Assembly: GCA_963820315.1 (NCBI GenBank)
Contig: CAWFZK010000003.1
Coordinates: forward strand, 48,433 to 112,432
Direction: 5' to 3'
From: JACVRW01 sp963820315
Lineage (GTDB): Bacteria; Actinomycetota; Thermoleophilia; Solirubrobacterales; Thermoleophilaceae
Length of the DNA stretch: 64,000 nt
Shown here: one piece after another, positions 17,600-25,789 of the stretch
Layout: the number at the start of each line of letters is the position of its first letter
Position numbering within the stretch: the stretch's first letter is position 1
The notes under the pieces: model-generated
The model's input: the letters and a program-made list of their open reading frames with translations, nothing else
Database searches by the model: none
What the model was told of the DNA's origin: nothing
Position numbers and translations under genes: made by a program

Positions 17600-18201
17600 C
17601 GGGCCGACGCTATCGCGAGCCGTGCGAGACGGTCGTCGAGCAGCTCGAGCTGACGCCCGGCGCTGACGGCGCGTGGGTCGAAGGTGGCCTGGATCGCCAG
17701 CCCGTCGACGAGCGCGATGAGCGCAGCCGCCTCCCGCTCTGCGTCGATCGAATCGTCCACGAGGCCCTGGCGCTTCGCCGCCGCGAGCGTCTTGCCGACG
17801 CGCTGGCGCCAGAGGCGGTATGCATCGCGGCCGGCCTTGGCGAGTGCCGGGCGGGTCTCGGCCAGGCCGAGGAACGCGAACCAGACACGCACCTCGGCAC
17901 GTCGCTCGCTGTCGATCGGGAGACCCTCGACGAGCTGCGCCCGCAGGAGCTCGAGCGGGTCGCGCGTGTGCTCGGCGGCCTTGACGATGCGGCGGCCGAC
18001 GCGGTCGGCCACCGTCTCGAAGGCGAACAGGAGCAGCTGCTCCTTGTCGTCGAAGTAGTGCGCCACGGCGCCGGTGGACCAGCCCGCCTCGGCGGCGACG
18101 CCGCGCATCGTCACGGCGTCCAGGCCCTCGCGCGAGGCGAGCCGCCACACGGCGGAGGCGAGCTCGGCGCGGCGCTCCGCGTGATCGACGACCTTGGGCA
18201 T
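17596..18201 (-). CDS. TetR/BetI-like regulator of the mtnA operon
   Basis: A 201-aa repressor. The N-terminal helix-turn-helix holds VTMRGVAAEAGWSTGAVAHYFDDKEQLL, and the C-terminal part resembles BetI-type TetR_C_6 proteins. It is the first gene of the operon with mtnA, so it probably senses a salvage intermediate or purine-derived metabolite (inference). Its TATAAT -10 box ends 10 bases before the ATG and lies inside the inverted repeat at 18213-18234, so autoregulation is likely. Confidence 0.9.
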   Translation of the reverse strand: MPKVVDHAERRAELASAVWRLASREGLDAVTMRGVAAEAGWSTGAVAHYFDDKEQLLLFAFETVADRVGRRIVKAAEHTRDPLELLRAQLVEGLPIDSERRAEVRVWFAFLGLAETRPALAKAGRDAYRLWRQRVGKTLAAAKRQGLVDDSIDAEREAAALIALVDGLAIQATFDPRAVSAGRQLELLDDRLARLAIASAR

Positions 18202-18211
18202 GACTCAGTGA

Positions 18212-18235
18212 ATTATATCGAACGTATGATATAAA
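18212..18235. promoter_or_regulatory. Divergent promoters within a TetR-type operator
   Basis: The inverted repeat TTATATC (18213-18219) and GATATAA (18228-18234) has an 8-base spacer. The left arm contains TATAAT on the minus strand (18217-18212), 10 bases from the tetR ATG. The right arm contains TATAAA on the plus strand (18230-18235), 6 bases from the ATG at 18242. One bound repressor would cover both -10 boxes. The AT-rich stretch stands out from its GC-rich surroundings. Confidence 0.65.
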
Positions 18236-18241
18236 TAAGGC

Positions 18242-18586
18242 ATGGAATTGAAGTGGATCCTCGCCGTCGCCCTCGAGGCCGCCTTCTGGCTGATGCTGGC
18301 CGCCTTCCTCGTGCTGCGCTACCGCTACGGCATGGAGAGCATCACACGCCTGTTCGTGATCGGCGTGGTGATCGACACTGCCGGGATCGTCGCGCTCGGC
18401 GTCTGGGACTTCGTGAACACCGGCCACGTGAGCGCGTACACGGCGTTCATCGCGGCGCTCGTGATCTACGGCGTCACCTCCGGCAAGGAGCACTTCGTGA
18501 AGCTGGACCGCTGGATGGCCGCGAAGATCAAGCCGAAGCGCGGCCGGCAGCGGGCGGCCTCGCGCCCGCTGCCGGACCGCTGCTGA
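18242..18586 (+). CDS. Small membrane protein divergent from tetR
   Basis: A 114-aa protein with three hydrophobic segments (about residues 5-26, 36-57 and 65-83) and a Lys/Arg-rich C-terminal tail that should lie in the cytoplasm. I do not recognise the family. It is transcribed divergently from the TetR gene through a shared operator, so it is a probable regulatory target. Its stop is 4 bases from the end of the ABC binding-protein gene. Confidence 0.75.
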   Translation: MELKWILAVALEAAFWLMLAAFLVLRYRYGMESITRLFVIGVVIDTAGIVALGVWDFVNTGHVSAYTAFIAALVIYGVTSGKEHFVKLDRWMAAKIKPKRGRQRAASRPLPDRC

Positions 18587-18590
18587 TCGG

Positions 18591-19580
18591 TCAGCTGCCG
18601 CCGACCAGGCCGGTCTCCTCCAGGTACTGGCCGGCCACGGCCTCGGGCGTCTCCTTGTCGAGGTCGACGCGGGCGTTCAGCTCCTGCATCACCTCGTCGG
18701 TCAGGCCCTTGGTCGCGAGCGCCACCGTGGCGTCGAAGTCGGGGCCGGCCTTCTCGATCACGTCGTCACGCACGACGAGCGTCGAGTTGTAGGGCGGGAA
18801 CATGCCCTTGTCGTCCTCGAGCAGGACGAAGCCCTCGCGCTTGATCTGAGGGTCGGTCGTGAACACGATCGACACGTCCGCCTGGCCCTTGGTCAGCACC
18901 TCGTGCCGGAGCGCGATGTCGACGGGCACGAACTTCTTGAACTTGAGCCCGTAGACCTGCTCGAGCCCGAGCAGGCAGTCGAGCCGCTGACGGCACTCGG
19001 GGGTGCCGTAGAGGGTCAGGTCCTGCGACTTGCCCTCCAGGTCCGAGATCTTCTGGAGCCCGAGCTTGTCCGCCGTCTCCTTGGTGACCGCGACCTCGTT
19101 CGAGCTGACGAACGGCGTCGGCTCGAGCGCCGTGAGGTCCTTCTTCGCGAAGTCGGCCTTGACCTGCTCGTAGGCCGTCGTCTCGTCGCTCGGGAGCTCG
19201 TCGGCCTTGACGCCGAAGAACGACAGCAGTGCCGTGCCGGTGTACTCCGGGTAGGCGCTGATCTGCCCGCCCTCGAGCGCCTTCAGAGCGGTTTGCTCGT
19301 CGCCCAGGTTGAGCTCCTTCTGGACGCTGTAGCCGGCCGCCTCGAGCGCCTGCGCGTAGATCTCCCCGAGGATCTTCTGCTCGGTGAAGTTCTTCGAGCC
19401 GATGGTGACGTCGACCGCCGAGTTGGCGTCGTCCTTCTGGATCTGGCCCGCCGCCTGCTCCTCGGTGGCCGTGTCGCCGCCTCCGCCGCCGCCGTCGTCA
19501 TCGTCGTCGTCGCCGCAGCCGGCGACCGCGAACGCTGCGACCAGAAGCATGAGCAGCACGAACAAACGGTGCTTCTTCAT
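18591..19580 (-). CDS. Glycine betaine/choline-type ABC transporter, substrate-binding lipoprotein
   Basis: A 329-aa OpuAC/OsmX-type protein. The lipoprotein signal ends in AVAGC, followed by an acidic and glycine-rich spacer (six Asp then Gly run). The mature domain starts with VTIGSKNFTEQKILGEIYAQ, the family signature. The ATG at 19580 was chosen over the longer open frame because it begins the signal peptide, has a GGAAGGAAG ribosome site, and overlaps the permease stop as ATGA. The substrate is probably a quaternary amine; the exact ligand cannot be read. Confidence 0.92.
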   Translation of the reverse strand: MKKHRLFVLLMLLVAAFAVAGCGDDDDDDGGGGGGDTATEEQAAGQIQKDDANSAVDVTIGSKNFTEQKILGEIYAQALEAAGYSVQKELNLGDEQTALKALEGGQISAYPEYTGTALLSFFGVKADELPSDETTAYEQVKADFAKKDLTALEPTPFVSSNEVAVTKETADKLGLQKISDLEGKSQDLTLYGTPECRQRLDCLLGLEQVYGLKFKKFVPVDIALRHEVLTKGQADVSIVFTTDPQIKREGFVLLEDDKGMFPPYNSTLVVRDDVIEKAGPDFDATVALATKGLTDEVMQELNARVDLDKETPEAVAGQYLEETGLVGGS

Positions 19581-20338
19581 GTCGTGGCTTCCTTCCTCTT
19601 GATTGGAATCGCGAGGCGACGCGCAGATCCGCCGTCCTCTAGCTTCAGTCCCCGCGGGGTCACGGCGCGTTGCACCAGCCCCAGCAGGACCTCTATCGCG
19701 ACGGCCAGGAGCGCGACGACGATCGCCGCCGCGAGCCTCCCCTCGTCGCCGTAGGTGTTGACGTTGATGATCGGGTCGCCGAGCGTGATCACGCCCGCGA
19801 GCGGGGCGATCGTCGCGGTGGCGACGACGTTGACCGCCGAGATCCGGATGCCGCCGAACATGAGCGGCAGAGCCAGCGGCAGCTCGACGCGGCGGACGAT
19901 CTGCGGACCCGTCATGCCCATGCCGCGCGCCGCGTCGACGGTGTCCGGCTCGACCTGGCGCACGCCCGTGTACGCGTTCGTGAGGATCGGTGGGATCGCG
20001 AGCAGGACGAGCGCCAGCGTCAGGTTGGTGAAGCCGACGCCGATGTACGCAACGAAGAAGGCGATCAGCGCCAGGCTCGGGACCGCGCGCCCGACGTTCG
20101 ACGCGTTGATCGCGAGGAAGCCGCCCTTGCCGATGTGGCCGAGCCACAGCCCGAGCGGGATCGACAGCGCGCAGGCGATCGCCATCGCCGCCGCCGAGAG
20201 CTTGAGGTGCTCCCACATCAGCTCCCAGAACTCGCCGAGGCCGCCGACCTGCGCGCCGCCTGCGGGCGACTCGCGCTCGTTGAAGATGAAGTCGATGGCG
20301 TCGCCGAACTGGCCGAGGAAGGCGATCGTCGTGCTCAT
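19577..20338 (-). CDS. Betaine-type ABC transporter permease
   Basis: A 253-aa permease with about five or six membrane segments and the EAA-like cytoplasmic loop DAARGMGMTGPQIVRRVELPLALP. It overlaps the second permease by ATGA on its 5' side. It pairs with the other permease to form the membrane pore of the OpuC-type importer. Confidence 0.92.
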   Translation of the reverse strand: MSTTIAFLGQFGDAIDFIFNERESPAGGAQVGGLGEFWELMWEHLKLSAAAMAIACALSIPLGLWLGHIGKGGFLAINASNVGRAVPSLALIAFFVAYIGVGFTNLTLALVLLAIPPILTNAYTGVRQVEPDTVDAARGMGMTGPQIVRRVELPLALPLMFGGIRISAVNVVATATIAPLAGVITLGDPIINVNTYGDEGRLAAAIVVALLAVAIEVLLGLVQRAVTPRGLKLEDGGSARRLAIPIKRKEATT

Positions 20339-21036
20339 CGGGCGGCCGCCGTTCTCGTCCAGGGGGTTACGGCTCGCTGCGCCAGCAGGATCAGGCCGTC
20401 GAGGATCGCGGCGAGCAGGACGGCCAGCAGGCCCGCCACGACCACGTTCGACTTGAAGGTGATGTCGGCGAAGATCTGCTCACCGAGCCCGCCGGCGCCG
20501 GCGAAGAAGGCGAGCGTCGCGAGGCCGACCGTGGTGGTCGCGGCGATCCGCAGCCCGGCCATGATCTCGGGCAGCGCGAGCGGCACCTCGACGCGCCAGA
20601 GCAGTTGCCCGTCTGTGAGCCCCATCCCGCGTCCCGCGTCCTTGATGTCGCTCGGCACGTTGTCGAGCCCGGTGAGGACGTTGCGGAAGATGATCAGCAG
20701 TACGTAGGACACGAGCGCGATGGTTGCGGTGAGGAAGCCGCGCCCGGTGATCGGCAGCAGCAGGAAGAAGGCCGCGATGCTGGGGATCGTGTAGAGGATG
20801 CCGGTGACCTGCGTGACCGGATTGATGAGCCAGCGCCTGCGGTATGCGACGAGCGCGAGCGTGAAGGAGATGCCGAAGCCGATCGCCATCGCCACCACCG
20901 TGAGCAGCACGTGCTGGAAGAACGGGTCGACGTAGCGGTCGAAGTTGTCGGCGATCCAGTCGGGGCAGAAGCCGTTGTCGGCGACGCAGGTGTCCTCGCG
21001 CTGACGGATCTCGACCTGGGCGAGCAGCGCGCTCAC
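20335..21036 (-). CDS. Betaine-type ABC transporter permease
   Basis: A 233-aa permease whose EAA loop reads DAGRGMGLTDGQLLWRVEVP. It has an unusual N-terminal periplasmic-side stretch with two Cys (DTCVADNGFCPDW, residues about 15-27) that could form a disulfide. The start overlaps the ATPase stop by ATGA. Confidence 0.92.
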   Translation of the reverse strand: MSALLAQVEIRQREDTCVADNGFCPDWIADNFDRYVDPFFQHVLLTVVAMAIGFGISFTLALVAYRRRWLINPVTQVTGILYTIPSIAAFFLLLPITGRGFLTATIALVSYVLLIIFRNVLTGLDNVPSDIKDAGRGMGLTDGQLLWRVEVPLALPEIMAGLRIAATTTVGLATLAFFAGAGGLGEQIFADITFKSNVVVAGLLAVLLAAILDGLILLAQRAVTPWTRTAAAR

Positions 21037-22223
21037 AGGGCGTCAGCTCCGCTCGGGACCTCCTCGGGATCGGTGCGCAGGGCGTGGCTCAGGATCTCGA
21101 TCGACAGCACCCCGGTGACCACCCCGCTCGAGTCGACCACCGGGCCGTACTGGGCTTCCTCGGACAGCAGCTCTGCCAGCGCGTCGCGCAGCACGGCGTC
21201 CACGTCGAGCACGGGCTTCGGGTTCGACCGCAGTTCCGCCTCGACACGCTCGCCCTCGAGGCCCCGCTCGGACAGCCAGCCGAGCGGACGGCCGGCGTCG
21301 TCCACGAGCAGCGGGAAGGGCACCTCGGCGTCGCTCAGCTTCGCCTGCGCCTCCGCCACCGGCTCGCCCACGCGCACGAGCGGCGCCTTCCAGAGGTCGA
21401 CGTCGCGGACGCGTTGCAACGCCAGCCGCTTGAGCGCGCGGTCCGCGCCGACGAAGTCCTCGACGAACGACCCCGACGGAGACATGAGCAGCTCCGCGGG
21501 AGAGGCGTACTGCGCGAGCTTGCCGCCCTTCTGGAGCACGGCGATCCGGTCGCCCATCTTGATCGCCTCGTCGATGTCGTGGGTCACGAAGACGACGGTC
21601 TTGCGGATCTCGCGCTGCAGGCGCAGGAACTCGTTCTGCAGCCGCTCGCGGTTGATCGGGTCGATGGCGCCGAAGGGCTCGTCCATCAGCATCAGCGGCG
21701 GGTCGACGGCGAGCGCCCGCGCCACGCCCACGCGCTGCCGCTGCCCGCCCGAGAGCTGGGCGGGATAGCGGTCGCGCGTCTCGCGCGGGTCGAGGCTCAC
21801 CAGCTCGAGCAGCTCTTCGACCCTGGCGCGGATGCGCTGCTTGTCCCAGCCGAGCAGGCGCGGGACGGTTGCGATGTTGTCGGCCACCGTGAGGTGCGGG
21901 AACAGCCCGATCTGCTGGATCGCGTAGCCGATCTCGCGGCGCAGCTCGGCCGGGCGGCGCTCCTTGACGCTGCGGCCGTCGAGGAGGATGTCGCCCTCGG
22001 TGATGTCGATCATGCGGTTGACCATCCGCATCGCGGTTGTCTTGCCGCAGCCCGACGGGCCGACCAGCACGCAGATCTCTCCGGCCGGCACGGTGAGCGA
22101 GAGCTTCTCGACCGCGGGCTCGTCCTGCCCGGGATAGCGCTTCGTGGCGGAGCGGAACTCGAGCGTCGCCGCGTCCGACAATGGCGACGGCCCCGTGGTA
22201 TGGGCGGGATCAGAGGAGTTCAC
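21033..22223 (-). CDS. Betaine-type ABC transporter ATP-binding protein with CBS domains
   Basis: A 396-aa ATPase: Walker A GPSGCGKTT near residue 57, signature LSGGQRQRVGVARAL near 157, Walker B LMLMDEPFG and the switch His in FVTHDIDEA. Residues about 270-390 form two CBS modules, as in OpuCA/OpuAA, which sense ionic strength or nucleotides. A TAGGAT -10-like box is at 22252-22257 on this strand, 28 bases before the GTG. It is the first gene of the four-gene operon. Confidence 0.93.
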   Translation of the reverse strand: MNSSDPAHTTGPSPLSDAATLEFRSATKRYPGQDEPAVEKLSLTVPAGEICVLVGPSGCGKTTAMRMVNRMIDITEGDILLDGRSVKERRPAELRREIGYAIQQIGLFPHLTVADNIATVPRLLGWDKQRIRARVEELLELVSLDPRETRDRYPAQLSGGQRQRVGVARALAVDPPLMLMDEPFGAIDPINRERLQNEFLRLQREIRKTVVFVTHDIDEAIKMGDRIAVLQKGGKLAQYASPAELLMSPSGSFVEDFVGADRALKRLALQRVRDVDLWKAPLVRVGEPVAEAQAKLSDAEVPFPLLVDDAGRPLGWLSERGLEGERVEAELRSNPKPVLDVDAVLRDALAELLSEEAQYGPVVDSSGVVTGVLSIEILSHALRTDPEEVPSGADAL

Positions 22224-22254
22224 GGGTGGGGGGTTCCCGGAGGAACCGCGAATC

Positions 22255-22629
22255 CTACCCAGGCGGGGTACTCGGGCCTCGGACGGTTCGCGAAGCCTTA
22301 ATGTCGGCGCTCGCGAGCCGCTCGAGCTCGCGGCGCAGGTCCTCGCGCAGCGCGTCGACCTCGTCCGCGGCGATCTCCGGGTCTGCCTCGGCGCTTCCGA
22401 CGAGCGCGTCGGCGAGCGACTCGTTCGCAGCGCGCAGGTCCGCCTCGGCGCGGGCGCGCTCCGGTGCCGCCGTGCCGCGCACGGCCAGCGCCTTCTCCTT
22501 GGCGTCCTCGGCCACGGGGGCGAGCCGCTCGCGCTCGGCTCGGGGCAGCTGGCGCCAGCGCCCGTAGAGCGAGCGTGCGACGCGGACGCCCACGATTCGC
22601 AGCCTGGACGGTGACATCGTCCAGCTCAT
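22255..22629 (-). CDS. Hypothetical charged helical protein
   Basis: A 124-aa protein (ATG 22629; ATG 22617 also possible). After a basic N-terminus (LRIVGVRVARSLYGRWRQLP) it is almost wholly charged helix with many Glu, Arg and Ala, likely an alpha-helical or coiled-coil protein. No family recognised. It is separated from the ABC operon by 31 bases and ends with a weakly conserved tail. Confidence 0.6.
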   Translation of the reverse strand: MSWTMSPSRLRIVGVRVARSLYGRWRQLPRAERERLAPVAEDAKEKALAVRGTAAPERARAEADLRAANESLADALVGSAEADPEIAADEVDALREDLRRELERLASADIKASRTVRGPSTPPG

Positions 22630-22658
22630 GCTGGCGCGGCCGGTGGACGGAAGTGCGC

Positions 22659-23519
22659 TCAGAGCACGATCTGTGCCAGCTCGTCGACCTGCGCGGGATC
22701 GGTCGACGCCGGGAACATGATCAGCTCCTCGCAACCCGCCTCCTCGAAGCCGCGCACGCGCTCGCGGATGGCGTCGGGCCCCTTGGCGGTGCCGGCCACG
22801 ACGTAGTCCCGATACTCGTCCGCAAACGAGTAGTAGTCGCCGATCGAGGCGGCCGTGTCGCCCTCGGGATCGTCCCCCAGCGCGTAATAGGTCAGCGACA
22901 GCTTGCGTGGGCTGCCCTCGCGACCCTGCTCGCGCCAGGCCGCATCGAGCTTCTCGGCCGCGCCCGGGAACATGTCCGGTGAGCCGCCGCCCATCATCCA
23001 GCCGTCCCCGTACTTCGCCGCACGCCTGAAGGCCGCGTCGACCTGGCCGCCGATGATCAGCTGGGGCGGGTTGTCGCTCACGTCGGGCCCGACGCCGCCC
23101 GCGAACCCGCGCTCGTCGCCTGCCCACAGGCTCTTGAGCTCCTCGAGCATCTCCTCGAAGCGCTTCCCGCGGCCCTCCATCGGCACCCCGAAGGGCTCGT
23201 AGTCGTCGGCCCGGCCGCCGACCGCCGCCCCGAGCACGAGCCTGCCCTGCGAGAAGTGCTGGATCGTGGCCGTCTGCTTCGCGAGGATCGCCGCGCTCTC
23301 GCGGTTGGGGACGAGCAGGATCGCCGTCGTGAGCCTGATTCGCTCGGTCACCGCGGCCGCGGCGGCGAGTGCGACGAGCGGCTCGTAGTTGGGGTAGACG
23401 ACCCGGTCGATCGTCCCGAGCGTGGAGAAGCCGGCCGCGTCGGCGCGCTTCGCCCAGTCGATGAGCTCCCCGCGCTGGACGCCCGGAATCGTGGTGGGCA
23501 GGCCGATGCCGATCTCCAT
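22659..23519 (-). CDS. LLM class (F420-dependent) oxidoreductase
   Basis: A 286-aa luciferase-like monooxygenase-fold protein: GIGLPTTIPGVQRGELIDWAKRADAAGFSTL at the start, then RIRLTTAILLVPNRESAAILAKQ and GRLVLGAAVGGRADDYEPFG. Such proteins use F420 or flavin to oxidise small molecules; the substrate is unknown. An AAGGAG ribosome site precedes the ATG. It diverges from a PPOX-type F420 protein, so the two may share the cofactor (inference). Confidence 0.9.
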   Translation of the reverse strand: MEIGIGLPTTIPGVQRGELIDWAKRADAAGFSTLGTIDRVVYPNYEPLVALAAAAAVTERIRLTTAILLVPNRESAAILAKQTATIQHFSQGRLVLGAAVGGRADDYEPFGVPMEGRGKRFEEMLEELKSLWAGDERGFAGGVGPDVSDNPPQLIIGGQVDAAFRRAAKYGDGWMMGGGSPDMFPGAAEKLDAAWREQGREGSPRKLSLTYYALGDDPEGDTAASIGDYYSFADEYRDYVVAGTAKGPDAIRERVRGFEEAGCEELIMFPASTDPAQVDELAQIVL

Positions 23520-23534
23520 GCAGTCTCCTTCTCG

Positions 23535-23540
23535 TAGGCT
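23535..23540 (+). promoter_or_regulatory. Leaderless-type -10 box for the PPOX gene
   Basis: TAGGCT, 6 bases before the GTG at 23547, in the 27-base gap to the divergent LLM gene. Confidence 0.45.
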
Positions 23541-23546
23541 CGAGCC

Positions 23547-24005
23547 GTGACGCTAGAGGAACTGCCTGGCTGGACCCGTGACCTCCTTGTGAGCGAGCGC
23601 GTTGCGCGGCTCGGCTTCGTCGACGAGGAGGAGCGGCCGCGTGTGCTTCCCGTGACCTTCGCCGTGGCCGGCGAGGCGGTGTGGAGCGCGATCGACGAGA
23701 AGCCGAAGCGCACCGGCGAGCCCGCACGCGTACGCCGGCTGCGCCGGCGCCCCGAGGCGGCGCTGTGCGTCGACGTCTACTCGGACGACTGGTCGCAGCT
23801 CGCCTGGGTCCAGCTGCTCGGCCGGGTCGAGTGGCTCTCGGTCGAGCAGGGCGCTGAGGGCATGGCCGCGCTCGCCGCGAAGTACGAGCCCTACGCGCAG
23901 CGCACCCCACCCGGGCCGCTGATGCGGCTGACCGTCGAACGCGCCCTCTACTGGCGCGCGACCGGCAGCCCCCGGCGCGACCACTCGCTCCAGGAGCCGG
24001 GGTAG
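23547..24005 (+). CDS. PPOX-class F420-binding protein (Rv0121-like)
   Basis: A 152-aa split-barrel flavin/F420 protein. RVARLGFVDEEERPRVLPVTF, then WSAIDEKPKRTGEPARVRRLRRRPEAALCVD and QLLGRVEWL match the TIGR03668/Rv0121 group. These bind F420 or FMN and reduce unknown substrates. Its last 58 bases are antisense to the sulfurtransferase gene. Confidence 0.88.
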   Translation: MTLEELPGWTRDLLVSERVARLGFVDEEERPRVLPVTFAVAGEAVWSAIDEKPKRTGEPARVRRLRRRPEAALCVDVYSDDWSQLAWVQLLGRVEWLSVEQGAEGMAALAAKYEPYAQRTPPGPLMRLTVERALYWRATGSPRRDHSLQEPG

Positions 24006-24766
24006 AGCCGCGTCTGGCCGATCCCGGCGAGCTCGGAAGCGAGCACGACGACGCAGGCGGCGACTCCCGAGCCGCAGTACGCGCCCAGCTCCGCGGCGCT
24101 GTACGCCCCGGCCGCATCGAAGCGCGCGCGCAGCTCGTCGGGCTCCAGGAAGCGCCCGCCGGGCGCAAGCTCGCTCGCGGGGAGGTTGTGGGCTCCTGGG
24201 ATGTGGCCCGCGACAGCGTCGATCGGCTCGGTCTCGCCGCGGTAGCGCTCCGGCACTCGTGCGTCGAGCAGGAGCGGCCCGCCGCCGGCCGCGATCTCCT
24301 CGAGCTCGATCGGATGTCCCCGGGTGGCGCCGGCCCTGAGGCTCCCAGGGGCGATGTCGCCGGCGCCTCGCTCGAGCGGGCCGCCGTCGGCGCGCCAGCC
24401 GGCGAGGCCGCCGTTCAGCACGGTCACCTCGTCGTGTCCGAAATGCCGGAGCAGCCACCAGAGCCGGGCGGCGCCGCCCTCGGCGGCCTCGTCGTAGGCG
24501 ACGACCAGGGTGTCTGCGGAGATCCCGGCTCGGCAGGCGGCGGCCTCGAAGGTGTGGGGGTCCGGGAGCGGGTGGCGGCCGCGTTCGCCGGGCTCGCCGG
24601 ACAGGTCGCGGTCGAGGTCGAGGTAGGACGCGCCGGGAATGTGCCCGTCCAGCCAGAGCCGCTCACCGGCGCCCGGGTCGCCGAGCTCGAAGCGGCAGTC
24701 GACGACCTGAAGGCCGGGCTCGTCGAGTCGCTCGCGCAACCAGCCAGGCTCCACCACTGGGCCCAT
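23948..24766 (-). CDS. Sulfurtransferase with two rhodanese domains
   Basis: A 272-aa thiosulfate/3-mercaptopyruvate sulfurtransferase. The N-terminal inactive rhodanese domain has DCRFELGDPGAGE and DGHIPGASYLDLDRDLS; the C-terminal domain has LLDARVPERYRGE, GHIPGAHNLP and the active-site loop YCGSGVAAC. It moves sulfane sulfur to thiols or cyanide. The ATG at 24766 is 7 bases after a TACGCT box. The long open frame further upstream is only the antisense of the dehydrogenase gene. Confidence 0.93.
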   Translation of the reverse strand: MGPVVEPGWLRERLDEPGLQVVDCRFELGDPGAGERLWLDGHIPGASYLDLDRDLSGEPGERGRHPLPDPHTFEAAACRAGISADTLVVAYDEAAEGGAARLWWLLRHFGHDEVTVLNGGLAGWRADGGPLERGAGDIAPGSLRAGATRGHPIELEEIAAGGGPLLLDARVPERYRGETEPIDAVAGHIPGAHNLPASELAPGGRFLEPDELRARFDAAGAYSAAELGAYCGSGVAACVVVLASELAGIGQTRLYPGSWSEWSRRGLPVARQ

Positions 24767-24773
24767 GCAGAGC

Positions 24774-24783
24774 AGCGTAGCCT
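24774..24783. promoter_or_regulatory. Back-to-back -10 boxes, sulfurtransferase/dehydrogenase
   Basis: The 10-mer AGCGTAGCCT reads TACGCT on the minus strand (24779-24774, 7 bases before ATG 24766) and TAGCCT on the plus strand (24778-24783, 7 bases before GTG 24791). Both promoters share the TA at 24778-24779, so polymerase can serve only one gene at a time. Confidence 0.6.
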
Positions 24784-24790
24784 TCGAGCG

Positions 24791-25789
24791 GTGCGGGCGA
24801 TGGTGCTCGAGCAGCCGGGCCGGGCGCTGGAGGCGGCGCAGCTCCCCGATCCCGAGCCGGGGCCCGGTGAGCTCCTGCTGGAGGTGTCCGCCTGCGGGGT
24901 CTGCCGGACCGATCTGCACATCCTCGACGGCGAGCTCAGCGAGCCCAAGCTGCCGCTCGTGCAGGGCCATCAGATCGTCGCGCGCGTGCTGCGCGGCGGC
25001 GAGCGGTTCGCGCCCGGCGAACGCGTCGGGGTTCCCTGGCTCGGCTGGACCGACGGCGAGTGCCGCTACTGCCGGAGCGGGCGCGAGAACCTCTGCGACC
25101 GCGCGATCTTCACGGGCTACGGGCGCGACGGCGGCTTTGCCGAGCGCACGGTGGCCGACGAGCGCTTCTGCTTCTCGATCCCCGAGGGCTACCCGGACCT
25201 GCAGGCGGCGCCGCTCCTGTGCGCCGGCCTGATCGGCTTCCGCACGCTGCGCATGGCGGGCGACGCCGAGCGGCTCGGCATCTACGGCTTCGGCGCGGCC
25301 GCCCACATCATCTGCCAGGTGGCAATCCACGAGGGCAGGCGCGTGTTCGCCTTCACACGCGCCGAAGACCGCGCGGCGCAGGAGTTCGCGCTCGAGCTGG
25401 GCGCCGAGTGGGCCGGCGACGCGCTCGGCCCGCCGCCCGAGGAGCTCGATGCGGCGCTGATCTTCGCGCCGGCCGGCGAGCTCGTGCCGGCGGCGCTGCG
25501 CGCGCTGGCGAAGGGCGGCAGCGTCGTCTGCGGCGGCATCCACATGAGCGACATCCCGTCGTTTCCGTATGAGCTCCTCTGGGGCGAGCGCGTGCTCCGC
25601 TCGGTGGCCAACCTGACGCGCTCCGACGCGGAGGAGTTCCTGGCGCTCGCGCCGCGCGTGCCGGTGCGGACCAGCGTGAAGACGTTCGCGCTCGAGGAGG
25701 CGAACGAGGCGCTCGCGCACATCCGCGCGGGCGACCTGCGCGGGGCGGCGGTCGTCGTTCCCGGGGAGTCTCAGGCCGCGCGCGAGTAG
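24791..25789 (+). CDS. Zinc-dependent alcohol dehydrogenase (AdhP-like)
   Basis: A 332-aa MDR-family protein. Catalytic zinc ligands are in CGVCRTDLH and QGHQIVA, and the structural zinc Cys cluster in GECRYCRSGRENLCD. The cofactor Rossmann motif is GFGAAAHI. This type (zinc-binding alcohol dehydrogenase, YogA-like) usually oxidises short or medium alcohols with NAD. GTG 24791 gives the standard N-terminus; ATG 24800 is possible. Its end overlaps the opposite hydrolase gene by 19 bases. Confidence 0.92.
   Translation: MRAMVLEQPGRALEAAQLPDPEPGPGELLLEVSACGVCRTDLHILDGELSEPKLPLVQGHQIVARVLRGGERFAPGERVGVPWLGWTDGECRYCRSGRENLCDRAIFTGYGRDGGFAERTVADERFCFSIPEGYPDLQAAPLLCAGLIGFRTLRMAGDAERLGIYGFGAAAHIICQVAIHEGRRVFAFTRAEDRAAQEFALELGAEWAGDALGPPPEELDAALIFAPAGELVPAALRALAKGGSVVCGGIHMSDIPSFPYELLWGERVLRSVANLTRSDAEEFLALAPRVPVRTSVKTFALEEANEALAHIRAGDLRGAAVVVPGESQAARE

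Noticed and set aside
16652..18493. A 613-codon fusion frame covering mtnA and tetR
   Set aside because: It only extends mtnA upstream through the tetR gene in another frame; the GTGA overlap at 17596-17599 gives a normal mtnA start.
22232..22247. GGTTCC-CGGA-GGAACC hairpin in the leader of the betaine transporter operon as a riboswitch
   Set aside because: With the TAGGAT box at 22252-22257 the transcript would start within or next to the left arm, so the hairpin would not form in the mRNA; it is also too short for a known riboswitch.
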